Source: Euwallacea fornicatus (Eukaryota; Arthropoda; Insecta; Coleoptera; Curculionidae). From it: a DNA stretch of 64,000 nt. The DNA is taken from assembly GCF_040115645.1 (NCBI RefSeq), contig NC_089549.1:5425779-5489778 (forward strand), written 5' to 3'. The notes under the pieces are model-generated. The model did no database searches. It saw only the letters and a program-made list of their open reading frames with translations, and was not told the origin of the DNA. How positions within the stretch are numbered: the first letter of the stretch is position 1; each line of letters begins with the position of its first letter. A program made the translations under genes and the position numbers. Below are positions 1 to 11,510 of this stretch, one piece after another.

Positions 1-340
1 GGTCAATAATGCATTCTGCATTGCTCGGCTTCATTGCATGAATTAGTCAATTCGGCTGAAGAGACCCGATCTGGCCGAGTCTTGCTGCTTCAGGACATTG
101 TAAGGCCCTACGTTACACAAGTCGATAGAGCCGCCCTCCAAGACCGCTATTGGGAGGTTTTTCAATATCTGCTGCACTCTCCGGATCTAGTGCCAATCGA
201 TTACTATCTTTTCGTTCCCCGTCCAATTAAATGAGGGACATTATCTTGGACTGCGAAGAGGACGTTGAAAACTGACTCAACAATTTCTTCGACACCAGAC
301 CATGCGATTTTTGGCAAAACAGTCAACGAATATATTTGCA
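1..340 (+). pseudogene. mariner transposase C-terminal remnant
   Basis: Translation from about position 34 resembles the C-terminal catalytic part of a mariner (DD34D) transposase. There is a degraded LLQDxxRPYV block, equivalent to LLHDNARPHV, followed by a WEVxQYxxxSPDL block and a YYLF segment. The open frame ends at 234. Weak similarity continues in other frames to about 340, including an FFDT-like stretch. The N-terminal half is missing or outside the window, no terminal repeat is visible, and the asparagine after the catalytic aspartate is changed. It is a dead fragment. It lies 3' of the last visible aminopeptidase exon on the opposite strand, so it may sit in that gene's next intron or replace its end. 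Confidence 0.7.
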
Positions 341-665
341 TCATATTTCACATATTCACCTCACTTATTTAAATGTCGAAATGAAGGTTCTTATTGATGC
401 AACCAATCGCTACGAATACATTGCCTTATATTGAGTTGCGATTGCAACCCAATATATACGTAAGGATGCACACGCAATAATAGAAGTCGCACGCTTGGTT
501 GCCTACTTCGAGGAGAATCGATATCGCATGAGCACAATATTTAGGAGACCATTAACCTTCCATCTCTAAATGAAATGTATCAAAGCTCTCTTATAGGCTC
601 CCTTAAACTTCTACGTAGAAAAATAGGGCAGTTTTAGCGTTGTCTAAGAGATAACTGTGACTTAC
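341..665. other. no gene recognised; donor of aminopeptidase exon 11 at its edge
   Basis: No convincing coding sequence was found. The minus strand begins with a good splice donor (GTAAGT, 665-660), so this is most likely intron of the aminopeptidase gene. A candidate acceptor near 620 (minus, CTCTTAG) runs straight into a stop codon in the required phase, so the next true exon was not located. Confidence 0.4.
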
Positions 666-3600
666 GAAGTTAAAACAGCTTCATCGTTGGGACACCCCAA
701 AGCAGATAAAATGGTCACTTGTTCAGTGGAAAGTTTGGTGCTGAGAAAAGCGCTCCAGAGGAAGTTGAAATCGGACTCAATGCTGCTACTGTGCTTCAAA
801 CCGTAGCAATATACGATGGAGCGCAGGTTCTTATCGGGTCTAGAGAAGATATGAAGATGAAGTAACCTCAAGATCTTTGTAGAATTTTGAAATTATACTT
901 GACTGAGGTGTTTTTGTACTGTGCAAAGAGGCGCACAGCCTCAGAAGTGCACTCAGAATTGTTGAGTCTGCAAGACCAAGTTTGCAGCAGCACTTGATTT
1001 AGAGTGTAAATGTGGTGAGAGGAATTCGTCGTGTTGATGGGAACGCTGGAAAGGACTGTTGCAGTCAAATTCAGTACGTGTTCCTGTGAAAAAGATCACT
1101 AAAGAGGGGTTGTGGTAAGTTAAACTTAATACCCCTATAGCCAGGCCTAAAGAAGTGCTGTGTCCAATTCTACTTAGCAGATAGTCGAACCCATTAAGGG
1201 CGGAGTACCACACATGATACGAAACTTCCCGGCTTAAAAACTCTATAATGGAAAATAGTTGGCTGTAGCTGATGTATCCGCCTCTGGCTAATGTAAAGGC
1301 ATCATTGGTAATTTGAGCTCTATTGATATCAGGAATATTAGAGAAGTTGGTCTGCTGCAACGCCACTGCTAGTTTAGTCCAAAGGTTGGTATCATAGTTC
1401 ACTCTGTAGTAGCCTGAAAAGATTTAACTGGAGCTTCAACTTTCAATTATAAAACTATATTTACCAGTCTCAAAGTTATTGACCACAATCCAGGAAATGT
1501 CGCTGGTTAAATTAAGCTGGAATGAGGAGGTTGGAGTGATCCACCCTAAGGGGGAAGTGTTCTGAAAGAGGGTAATGTTCCCGTCAGTGGTATAGGTGAT
1601 GGGAATGTACCAGGTGATGTTGGTGGCTGTAGAGTTACTTAAGACAAAACGTTGCTGGAATTGAGAGAAGTTTAGAGCGGAGAATTGATTAGTCAACCTT
1701 TCAGAATACTTGGGAAAAAGTCAGTTGCAAGTTCTGGAGGGAGACGTTCACTACTGGAAATCCTGGAGAGTTGGTCCAGCTATTCATGACGTCTATTAAG
1801 GTTCCTGGAAGATTAGTGGCGTTCCTGCCCAAGACTTCCCAAAGATCGTTAGGTTCAGTGGAGGAGTCGGCACTAAATTTTTTAATATGGTAAACAAATT
1901 TGCACATTAGTCTGGACATACTATTCAGTGAGGTAAACATTCAGAGCCGCTTTCCAGATATCCTCTCCCAAAATATGCTCTACCATCCTCAATACACTGC
2001 CCCCTTTGTCATACGAGACAGTGCCGAATCTTGCGGAAATCTCGCTTTGAGTGTTGGCATTCGTGTGCAGAGCTTCTGTTGTGTCTGTATCAGCATCCAG
2101 TGCGTAGTGTACTGTCTTAGTGACGAACTGCTTATCCAGTTCCAGTTCTGGATAACCCTAATAAGGAAAGACGTTTTTCTACAAATTGAATCATAACGGA
2201 TTAAGAGGCACTTTACCTCGTGTGTTGCTATATATTCGAAAAAGGTCGCGAATCCTTCGTTGAGGAAAATCTCAGACCACCAGCTACAAGTTACCAAGTC
2301 GCCGAACCATTGATGGGTCAATTCGTGGGTGACCACCTTGATGATATAGGCCCAGTATGCGTTTGAAGTCTCGTTTTCATCGTAAAGCAAAGCTCTTTCT
2401 CTGTATTATTAGAATTGCACTGATTTGGAGGTATAACAGGAGAAAATGCTACTTTCTTGCCTATAAGTGACGAGCCCCCAGTTCTCCATAGCTCCAGCAG
2501 AGAAGTCCGGAATGGCCACTTGATCCAGTTTGGTCATTTTTGTGCTGTAATTAAGCCCTAAATAGGCATTAAGGACCTCGATCGATCGATGAGCTACCTC
2601 AAGGGCCAATTGTCTAGTTCCATTTGTGTCCTCTTGAGACCATACCTATATGTTTGCAATATTTTCAGGTCTTCAGATAGGGAATTACCATAGTAGTAAT
2701 CTTACTAAATTCTTCAAAGTTCCCTCGATAAGCTCGCCTTCTGAGGAAGTGAACTTGGAGATAATAAAGGCCACTAAATAGGTCGACATCACCGGTGATT
2801 GCTCAAATTCTTGGGTGATTACATCGTTCGAACTGGAAATTATTGTTCCTCAATTCATACAATCACAACCTAAACTGTGACAAAACAGCGAAAGCGTTTG
2901 ACCCAACTTTCGACCTTTATAGTCAAACGCGTTAGAACGGCGAACGTACTAAAATAGATTTATTCAAAATTTTTATTTTCAGTCACAATCTAATTGCAAA
3001 TTTTACCAAGAAATGCAGTCGCAGTCATAAGGAATTAAAGTCTACAGGGTCCTTTAAGGCTAAAATATTTTCTGGTGACGTCATCTATGGACAACTGAAA
3101 ATTGCATGACAACCCCGGCCCAGTTTATTTCGATTTTAAAATTTTAGAATTGAGTGCATTCGCCATTTCGTCAAAGTTTAGACATAGGATTTAGGTACGC
3201 TTAATGCCAGTGGTGAGGAGAATAGGGCATACTCGTGTAATTCGAACAACTAGTGGAACCGATATGAAGGGATTTCAGAGGATGTTGCCTCTTTTAAATG
3301 TTTGAGTGTCATTATCTCGGGAACCAGTGGAGGCATTTCCTCCAAAAAATAGCCCAATACAATGAGTCTCATTAACCTATGCCAACCTGGTTATCGCATC
3401 TTTTCTAACTTTCAAGCTAGTTAACTTCTGAGATATTGAGTCCCTATGATGCCTATATTTTCAAAGTTTAAAAGTGATTTAAAATAGACGCCACAGACTA
3501 GTTTTTCACGTCTAGAAGACCTCACTTAAGTACAGCAATTCAAAAATAGTGAAACTTTCTAGAGGTGAAAAATTTCTAAGAATGAGACACGTAATTTTTG

Positions 3601-4520
3601 CCACAAAAATGTTGACCGGCTATATCTCAGGAACCCCCCCAAGCAATTCCGTTAAGAAATAGCTCAAATTTATATTCTCGATGAGCACTATAAGCCTCTA
3701 TAAACCGGGAAATATCTCTTTCAGTTTTCGGGACACTACTAGTTTCTCACGATGTTCCAGAGGGTATGTAATTTAGTTTTGTAAAAACAAATTTAATTTA
3801 ATGTAATTTAATAATTAAAAAAATAGTTTAGAAACACTTACTTAGTAGTTTCGTTAAGCGAAGCCATGTTCCCCAATGCCTTCAACCCTAGTCCATTCGG
3901 ATAACTCAAAGATATATTGAACGTAGCTTTGTATTTGGGCTCATCAAAACAAGGAAAGGCACTTCTGGCATAGGTAGGCTCCATTTGTGTTGTTACCAAG
4001 TAAACTGTACGATTGGTGGTGCTGTCCTCATAGCTGCTCTTGTAAAACCCGTACATATTTGCGGTACTCAAGGTACCATCTAATAAGAAAATCAAGCAAG
4101 AACTAATGAAAAACTATAGAAAAACACTTAAATGAACTTACCAAATATAAATTTAAGGATATAAGTTTCATTCGCATTCAGAGTACTTTCCAAAACCACA
4201 TTAAAGATTTCTGTAGTACTGTTAACGGTGGTATTAGTAATTATGTACTCAGTACCATTTTCTGAAGTCAAACTTGTGGTTGTCACATTGATAAACTCTG
4301 GATTGGCATGTAAAACTACTTCTGAAACGTTTTCAGAAGTGGTAAAGGTAATGGAGACAGTCCCATTGTAGTTGGTTGCGTTGGCAGTAGTGAAGACTTC
4401 AGAAGGGATCTGCAGATGCACAACGTAGTTACTGGGACTGTAGATGGTGGGCAATCTGTAGCAGAAAGTGGAGCCGAGAAGATGCAGCAGGAGGATGAAT
4501 ATTACTGTAGTTCTTCCCAT
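666..4520 (-). CDS. aminopeptidase N-like M1 zinc metallopeptidase, 11 exons visible, 3' end missing
   Basis: M1-family aminopeptidase removing N-terminal residues from peptides; insect members are typically gut ectoenzymes. Exons (minus strand, high to low): 4520-4142, 4079-3842, 2832-2706, 2645-2453, 2398-2217, 2157-1922, 1872-1710, 1654-1465, 1413-1133, 1083-899, 839-666. Each junction has GT/AG ends and phases agree, giving about 782 residues without a stop. Exon 1 starts with a signal peptide (MGRTTVIFILLLHLLGSTFC). Exon 4 carries the GAMEN substrate motif. Exon 5 carries the zinc site HELTH, followed 18 residues later by NEGFA with the third zinc ligand. Exons 9-11 give the helical C-terminal domain (CRLNNSEC; ILSALGC). 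Eight introns are only 49-59 bp; intron 2 (3841-2833) is about 1 kb. Family members usually reach 900-1000 residues, so the last 100-200, including any GPI signal, lie beyond exon 11. It looks functional rather than decayed. Confidence 0.93.
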
Positions 4521-5187
4521 TCTAAAATGGTAATGGTTAGATGATTACTGATAGTACCACAGATTAAAGCGGGTTTCTACAGGATTCTGCAATAGCGCGG
4601 CAGACTTCCTTAGCTTCTATACCAATAAAGTTAACAATTTTTTTCTCCCGCGAGTTTACACAGGGTATAAAGGCGTTTTCCATAAATTATTTTCTAATGT
4701 ACAGGGTGACTCCAAAAAGTGTGACCATTTGCAATTTCGTTATTTCAAATGAAACCCCAATTTTTTTTTCCGGATTTCTCGTTAGTTTGAAGGTTAGTTC
4801 ATGTAAAGCGCCCTATTTTTAAAATTTACCGTTTCCGAGTAATTCGGAAAAATGTGACAGCTGGACGGTTCCACGGAATAGTGCGTTAACCGTTGTAGAT
4901 TTAGAAATCAGTCTTCTGGGACTCAAAAAGACCAAATAAGCCACATTTTAAAGTGTTTTAAATATAGAAAAATCCTCCACAACCGCTGAAATAATCCTTC
5001 GAACTTGCACGAATTTAAATCTCAACAAATTGTTTATTTCAAATGGAGCGCCCCAATTTTCTCGAATTGTGTTCAGAATTGAAAAATCTCCAAGTTTTGT
5101 TAACATTACCCTATTCCTAAATCCTGCCATTTTTGAGTCCCCGAAAATGAACAATTGCCCCTATTCGGTTTCGAAATGTATTGGTAG

Positions 5188-5223
5188 TCATGAAAAGTGT
5201 CAAAATGACATTTTTCATGACTA
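5188..5223. repeat. short hairpin
   Basis: A 16-base arm GTCATGAAAAGTGTCA is followed after AAA by its reverse complement with one mismatch (TGACATTTTTCATGAC). It lies inside the 4.7-5.9 kb transposon, in non-coding sequence. A related TGACATTTTTCA word recurs near 5281. Confidence 0.75.
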
Positions 5224-5408
5224 TCAAAACATTTAGAAACCAAATTAATTAAATATGTCAAAACATCTAAAAATGTTAAAATGACATTTTTCACGGCTTC
5301 TAGCTTCTCTAACTGATGAAGCACACTCTTCACAATTTGCAGTTTACGGATACGGGACAATAATAGTTTCTGAGGTTTTAGACTTTTATTCATATTTGCT
5401 TTGAAAAA

Positions 5409-5732
5409 TTGTGGATATTCTTATTCAAAATAATGAATTATTTGAAAGAAGAGTTGGTTGAGAGTAATGAATATTGTTTTCTGGCCAGTGGAATTTATAC
5501 TGCTTGGTTTCCTGAGAGACGCCACCCAGAAACCATCATCTTTAGTAGATTACTTGAACGATTTTTGCAAATTCAATGTGTCACCTATGAAACACAGAAA
5601 AGAACAAAAATTGCCACATGTGACATGAAGATCTTAGCGGTGTCATTGAATGTGACTGAACATCCAAATATTAATCAGGCACGGGTAGCAGAAGAAGTTG
5701 AAATAAGTGAGAGATCAGTACAGAGAATGTGA
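5409..5732 (+). pseudogene. DUF4817-type transposase N-terminal domain, truncated
   Basis: The frame from the internal ATG near 5433 encodes an N-terminal helix-turn-helix domain like those opening one group of insect IS630/Tc1/mariner transposases. The cue is a helix followed by the pattern A-W-F-P-E-R-R-H-P, comparable to the R-x-F-P-N-R-x-x-P pattern of DUF4817 domains. A second helix-turn-helix-like segment (NQARVAEEVEISERSVQRM) lies at the C-terminal end. No catalytic D/E motifs follow; after 5732 the sequence runs into the right terminal repeat. It is an internally deleted, non-functional copy. The same domain type occurs at 28585. Confidence 0.55.
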
Positions 5733-5900
5733 AAAGAACGTCATTTTCGATTTATTTCGAATAACGGGGAAACGGTAAATATCCATCTTATATAACTGAT
5801 CTTAAAATTTAACGAGAAATGTGAAAATAACCAAAAAAATTGGGGAGTACCGTTTAAAATAGCGCAGTTGTGTATTGTCACACTTTACTGAGTAACCCCG

Positions 5901-6353
5901 TATAGGGCCATTCTACCTGGCGCCCCATCCATTTTATACAAAAACAGATGGACTTAGCAAAACAATTTTTTTTCACCACATTTAATTAGAAAACATAAGC
6001 TAAAATAAATACTAAAAATATTAAAATATGGAAATCGACGCTAAAAACAAATATTACCATATTAGATAATCTTGTGTTAATATTATTATTAATGACTGTA
6101 GATTTCGCCTCTAGCTTTTAAATGAATAGAAATTTCAATGAACTTTTTATACAAAATTTATTTCGATTATACTGAAATATGAACAACATTTTTCAAAAAA
6201 ATTATCTTTGTTGGAAAAAAAAAACAAAGTGACTTTCCATATTTTAATATTTTTAACATTTCATCTTACATCCTCTCATTTAAATAGGGTGAAAAAATTC
6301 TTTGAAATGAATAAAAAAATTAGTGGGGCATTGAGTTTGAATGACCCTGTATA
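5901..6353. mobile_element. MITE-like element
   Basis: Ends near 5898 (TATAGGGCCATTC) and 6353 (GAATGACCCTGTATA) are inverted copies. Inward similarity includes a CGCCCCATC/ATGCCCCACT block and the shared word ATATTAAAATATGGAAA (6030s and about 6235-6250). It is about 455 bp with no coding sequence, very AT-rich, and abuts the neighbouring element at 5900. Confidence 0.6.
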
Positions 6354-6475
6354 TTAAAAAATAGTTTCTGAAAATATGCTTTGATGTGCTGTATAATCCT
6401 GTGGGAAAAAATTGTTAACTTTATTGGTATAAAAGTTAAGATACCCTGACGCACCATTGCAAGACCCTGTATATG

Positions 6476-6821
6476 TGTACATTAACAACAGGTTTCATTA
6501 ATACTTGGAAATATGTATAGAGGGTGTCTCATGATCGTTTTTTAAACATTCAGGAGGCGAATCTGAGAATGATTTTAAGTAGAAAAGTTCATTTGATTAT
6601 AGGTATGTTTTCACTTTTTGTGTGAACTACTAGGTGGTAAATTTTTATTTTCTAATAAGTTCATTCTGGTATTAAATATTTTGATGAAAAGTGGGGGACG
6701 TAAAATGGGGGCAAAGGCAAAACTTTAAAGGAAAAGTTTTCAATTTCACCAATTGCAACCCCGTTCATGTGACCTCGATAATTTTAAACGAGAAATATGA
6801 TACGTCGCTGGTTTAAAAAAT
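6476..6821. other. no gene; repeat-derived sequence
   Basis: No open frame of note. A GAGGGTGTCTCATGATCG end-like motif at 6520 suggests another decayed TIR element, but its partner was not found. Confidence 0.4.
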
Positions 6822-8261
6822 ACACTGACTTTTAAAAAAACCGCAACACCAAGAAGAACGCATTGTATGTATGTGAAATTTTGGTATGATTTTAGACTTG
6901 TAAAGAGAAAAAAATGATAAAAATTTCAAGTTCGTATTTTAATGCGATATGAAGTTTTTCTTTACTTTTTTATCTGTGACGATCGTTCTTTTTGCAATTT
7001 TTTTTACAGGCGGATAGCGATAAAGGTACCATTGTTAGTACCACATTAAATGTGTGGTAGTGCAAAATGTCTCGTGTACGCCAAAATGCAGTTTATCGGC
7101 AGTTAACTCCCTTTGAAAGGGGAAGAATTGTTGGTATACATGAGGCAGGTTTACCTTTCCCCGAAATTGCACGTATATTGGATCGAAACGCATCAACAGT
7201 GCTAAGAGCTTGGAGAGATTGGTCTAACGAAGGGTCAGTAAATCGTCATCGTGGTAGTGGCCGTCCAAGAATGACGAACCAACGCGAAGACCCGCGACTT
7301 CGTCATTCAGCGACAGGCGCCCCGTTTGAAACAATTCCGTCTCTTGGTGCTAACTGGGTAGCCACCCTAAATCGAAGGGCTTCCCTTAGTACGATGTATC
7401 GCAGAATACGAAGTTTTGGACTAAATTCATATCGTCCTATGCGTCGGCTTCCATTATCACGAAACCACAGGGTGGCCCGACTGGAGTGGTGTCGTCTGAG
7501 AGTACAATGGGTGGATGAGTGGAGAAGAATCATGTTCAGTGATGAGAGCCGATTTTGTTTATGGCGATCTGATGGACGGTTACGAGTTGGAAGGCGCAGA
7601 GGAGAGCGATTAAATTTGGACTTTTTGGAAAGGCGTCATTCTGGTTTAACACCAGGTGTCATGGTTTGGGGTACCATCCAGTATGGTAGTCGGTCTCCTC
7701 TTATTTTCATTTATGATAGATTAAATGCTCAGAGATACATTAATAGTGTCTTAGAACCGATTCTTGTACCATACATGCATGACCATCCTGGAAGCACATT
7801 TCAACAGGATAATGAGAGACCACATGTAGCCAACGATACTTTGAGGTATTTGGAAGCTGAAAATTTGGATACTTTGCCTTGGCCAGCTCGGTCTCCAGAT
7901 TTGTCCCCAATAGAGCATGTATGGGATATAAGGGGTCGGAGACTTCAACGTTTAGCTCGCCCTCCAAAGACCATAGATCAACTCCGCGAGCAGGTGCAGA
8001 TTGCCTGGGATACAATACCACAGGAAGATAGTGACAATTTAATTTTAAGCATGCCACGTCGCTTACGGGAATGTATTAATTTAAGAGGAGATACCACCCA
8101 TTATTAAATTATTATTAAATTTTTTCACTCATTCACAATAATTTTCTTTTGATATTTTGATCGTTTTTATCTATTACCCGACCCAACGTAATGCCAGAAT
8201 TTCAAACGTGTACGATGTGTTCTTCTTGGTGTTGCGGTTTTTTTGTAAGTCAGTGTATATA
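6822..8261 (+). mobile_element. complete Tc1-type transposon
   Basis: Inverted terminal repeats read ACACTGACTTTTAAAAAAAC at 6822 and, in reverse complement at the other end, ACACTGACTTACAAAAAAAC. They share the following ACCGCAACACCAAGAAGAAC block. TA dinucleotides flank both ends, as expected for this superfamily. About 1.44 kb, the usual size, with one uninterrupted transposase gene. It is the best candidate in the window for a recently active element. Confidence 0.88.
7067..8107 (+). CDS. Tc1-type DD34E transposase, full length
   Basis: 346 residues, the normal length for Tc1 transposases. Residues 10-60 form an N-terminal helix-turn-helix (FERGRIVGIHEAG; ASTVLRAW), followed by a GRPR motif near residue 66. 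The DDE catalytic domain shows FSDESRF (D159), FQQDNERPH (D248) and SPDLSPIEHVWD (E283), with exactly 34 residues between the second D and the E. The start was chosen at MSRVRQ because it opens the domain and lies a normal distance from the left repeat. No frameshift or stop is present. The enzyme would cut and paste the element at TA sites in the nucleus. A degenerate relative lies at 21589-25240. Confidence 0.92.
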   Translation: MSRVRQNAVYRQLTPFERGRIVGIHEAGLPFPEIARILDRNASTVLRAWRDWSNEGSVNRHRGSGRPRMTNQREDPRLRHSATGAPFETIPSLGANWVATLNRRASLSTMYRRIRSFGLNSYRPMRRLPLSRNHRVARLEWCRLRVQWVDEWRRIMFSDESRFCLWRSDGRLRVGRRRGERLNLDFLERRHSGLTPGVMVWGTIQYGSRSPLIFIYDRLNAQRYINSVLEPILVPYMHDHPGSTFQQDNERPHVANDTLRYLEAENLDTLPWPARSPDLSPIEHVWDIRGRRLQRLARPPKTIDQLREQVQIAWDTIPQEDSDNLILSMPRRLRECINLRGDTTHY

Positions 8262-9360
8262 TGTAACTGAGTTTCTGAACGTTCCACACTTTTGTAAAAA
8301 AAAGGTCTTTTAGATATTTTTGATGATGTTAACCGTTTTCATGAGAAAAACTATTAAAAAGAACCCTTTATTTTTCAACTAATATAAAAACAGTAAGCTT
8401 AAATTAGGGCCATCACGTGACTTATAAAAGCACAATTAAATAAGGTGTTGAAAATGCCCTCCACTTACAAGGATGCCTGCCTCGACCCTATTTCACATAT
8501 AATCGCGCAGCCCTTGAAGATCCCTAGGTGTATTTTTCTGTGTCAGACGAATGAATTACGTGGAGTATTCAGAAAATTCTTTTCATAAAAAAACCAGTGG
8601 CGCCCCACATTTTCAGTTTAAATCTTCTATTATTTCATCAATGAGGACTCCACTGGTGAAATTTAAAAAAATCCCCTTAAAACATATGTCCCTACACTTA
8701 GTTTGCGCCCCCGAATTTTTATAAAAATATTTAATGCTGGAACGAATTTACAAGAAAAAAAGTCAAAAAATCATCATCCTGTATTTCAAACAAGAAGCGA
8801 GAACGATCTCATATTTATATGTACTTTCCTTCTGAAAATCTACCACGAATTCATCTCCTAAATTTTCGACAGAATATCACAAAATACTCTGAATATTGTA
8901 AATATTAATTAGTGTGATTGATATGTTAATAGATCACATTGCGGTCTTGAGCTAGATGCCTTTCCATTATGGTTGTTGTAGCAGGATTGGTTATTTTCGA
9001 ATATAACGTTATGACTTATTGAAGTGTGTAACTCACCTATTCCGACATTTTCCCTGGATGGCTAAATCAACCGTATCATCCATTGATAATTGACTTTATG
9101 TAAAAATCGTAATCCCTTTAAAACCCTTGTAATAACGGAGGATTAAAAAGAATGTTGTTGGTGTCTCGCTAATCTACCACTTATAAAGTTATCTCAACTT
9201 CACAGAAAATCAAATAATCACTCGTTTTCTTGACAAACTTAAGCAAAAATTGCCTCGAACTAAGTAGTTAGTATTTACATAAATTTACAGCAGTATTCGG
9301 CTGTTGTTAACATAACTTTAACTTTATCTAAGATATGCCACATTACTACTAAAAGTATTT
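8262..9360. other. no gene recognised
   Basis: AT-rich sequence without coding potential or clear repeat ends. It may be intergenic sequence between the two aminopeptidase loci, or old transposon sequence. Confidence 0.4.
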
Positions 9361-11510
9361 TTTGCCTCATTAATGAGTTTGCAGTGGTATAATGCAAATC
9401 TGGTGATAACCTTCTATATATAATAGCATGGCTGCATAGACAAAGTATTGTAGGTAATGCAATTATAATTTTTAAATTCAGATTGTGCTAATCAAACACG
9501 ATCAAATTGGGGGTATCACTACAACCAAACTGTAAGATTTCTGGTGTGATATTAGGATTTTAATTATATCTTAGTTTCAGAATTTGTTAACTGAGATTAT
9601 GAAATCTGCAGAGGAACGTTGCCTATAAAAACATAAGGCAGTTGAAAAGGTTTAAAGATGAACTGAACAAAATAGTTGTTGTACGCCTATGAATTTCTGG
9701 TATGATAATCCTCCAGGTAATGTCGGTAAGTGGTAAAATTTGCAGTGGCATTGGCACAAAACAGTAGCGCAGTGGAGATGCATTTGATAGCACAGCAAAG
9801 CATACTTACTCTCCCGTCGACAAGAGAAGAGAGCTTTGAAAAGTTATATTTACAGACACATACCTTCTATGTCAATGATTTTCGTTGAAAAAATTATCTT
9901 CTAAATTCTATGGGTAAATAATAACATTTTTGATTTAATTCGTAAAAATATCGATGGTGCAGTGGAGCCTCATTTGATGAAAGTTTCCCTCTAAATGTTG
10001 CCCGCAAATGGCAAAATTGGCGAATTAATTGATTAAAAAAAAACTGTAGAAAAGGCTAACTTTGTCACATCACAAATCCTACATGTTAAGAAAAAATTTT
10101 AAAAAATTCTACTACCGATGCAAGCCCACGCTAATGAATTTTTGAGAAAATTCTCCTCTTAGTACTATGTGCAAATAATAAAAATTTGAATTTGATTAAT
10201 GAATTGGCAGTGGCATAGTGGAACTTCATTTAATGCGACCACAGACCCACACCTACCAGTCCTTATGTGAAGGCCTAATAGAAATAAATTAAAGAGCGCA
10301 ATCAGGCATTCTGATCAGATAAATTTCTGAGAAAATTCACCTTTAAATGTTGTCAGTAGATGAAAAATCTACAAATTAATTAATAGAAATACAGTGACGC
10401 AGAGGAGACTCACTTTTTCGCATAACAAAACTAGGCAGAGAGAGAATATTTCAAATTTTTGAATATGGATATAAACGTTTTACATTGATAAGTGTTCAAG
10501 GAAATACTTCTCTAAATGCCATATGCAATAATAAAATTTTCAATCAATTTAATTAGTAAATAATCAGTGGCGTGGTAGAGCCTCATTTGATACCATTTCA
10601 GACCCATATCTATCAGTCCTTACATGAAAGAATAATTCAAGAAAAAATACGTAATTTGACATACTGTACTGACGAATTTCTAGGAGTATTATCCTCTATG
10701 TAAATGCTAACATCTACAAATTAGACGGTTGAAAAACAGTGGCGTAGAGTGAATATTTAAACCAATCCGACTTTCCACGTCGATGAATTTATGAAAAAAT
10801 ACTTTTTTAAATATTATTCGCGAATGGTAAAATTCGTAATTTGTTTGGTAAAGAAACGGAAAAGTAGTGGAGAGGGGTTCGGTGACGATACAAAGCCACA
10901 CAGACGAAGACTTGAGAAATTCTAATGACCAAAGAAGAAAATTTCGGTCAATTAATTTCTGAGAAAATTCTTTTTAAAGTATCAGGTATACATGGAAAAT
11001 GTTGAAATTGAATTAATATAGAAACAGAGGCGTAGTAGAGAGGCATTCTGTCACTGAGTAGCGCACACTAAAAAAGTAAACGCTAATGTAATTCAAGGGT
11101 AATAGTCTCCTATGTATTGAGTATTACATAATCACAAAATGATCTACAGACTGTAATGTACCAAATTCCGTGTAATTAGAGGCAACATCGCACTTAATAC
11201 GAAAATGGGACAATTTTTAGAAAGTTCTAGTAATTTAAATAAACATTCTACACCAATGAATTTCAGTATAAGCTATTCTCTAGATGTAAAGTCTATACAC
11301 AAAAATTGACAGCTTCATTAATTAAGAAACAGCGGCTTCCTAGAATCCATACAATAATTAGAAAGATCTCACTTGAAAAATTCAAAAACCCTCCAGCGGC
11401 TCAAATTGATCTGCACCAAGCAAATTTTGTGTAAGTAACTTTCTAAAGATCAACTTTCAAAAGATTCGAATAAAAATGTACTTTTACTAATCAACAACAG
11501 TGGTGTACAT
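9360..11510 (+). repeat. ancient tandem array, unit about 165 bp, heavily diverged
   Basis: A recurring phrase of the form (GAATTTCTGAGAAAATTCTC)...(GCAAATGGTAAAATT)...(CAGTGGCGTAGTGGAGCC)...(TCATTTGATGC) repeats along the region. Copies of the CAGTGGCGTAGTGGAG word lie near 9381, 9764, 9957, 10211, 10391, 10566, 10737, 10862, 11025, 11180, 11330 and 11498. Spacing clusters around 150-190 bp, with some irregular gaps. Identity between units is low, so the array is old and no longer homogenised. No protein is encoded. Confidence 0.7.

Larger units (their letters stand above)
4699..5900. mobile_element. TIR transposon with TACAGGGTGACTC ends carrying a transposase N-terminal fragment
   Basis: The left end (TACAGGGTGACTCC...AAAGTGTGAC) is matched in inverted orientation by the right end near 5865-5900 (GTCACACTTTACTGAGTAACCC). 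Similarity continues inward for about 150 bp, including an ACCGTTTCC block and a TTTCTCGTTA block in both arms. The interior holds a short transposase fragment (5409-5732) and a small hairpin (5188-5223). It is inserted in the outer element at 4570-6475. Confidence 0.65.
4570..6475. mobile_element. outermost TIR element, split by two further insertions
   Basis: Sequences at about 4570-4698 and 6354-6475 are imperfect inverted copies of each other. Shared blocks include TATACCAATAAAGTTAACAA (4620s; reverse complement in the 6410-6430s) and a GCAATRGYGCG block. Little of this element remains except its ends, so it was a small non-autonomous element of roughly 250 bp before the inner elements (4699-5900 and 5901-6353) landed in it. 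The gap between the aminopeptidase start and this element is only about 50 bp. Confidence 0.6.

Noticed and set aside
1900..2196. 98-codon plus-strand frame
   Set aside because: Antisense across aminopeptidase exon 6 and part of an intron.
9360..11510. CRISPR-like array
   Set aside because: Irregular spacing, low identity and a eukaryotic context; it is a decayed tandem repeat.
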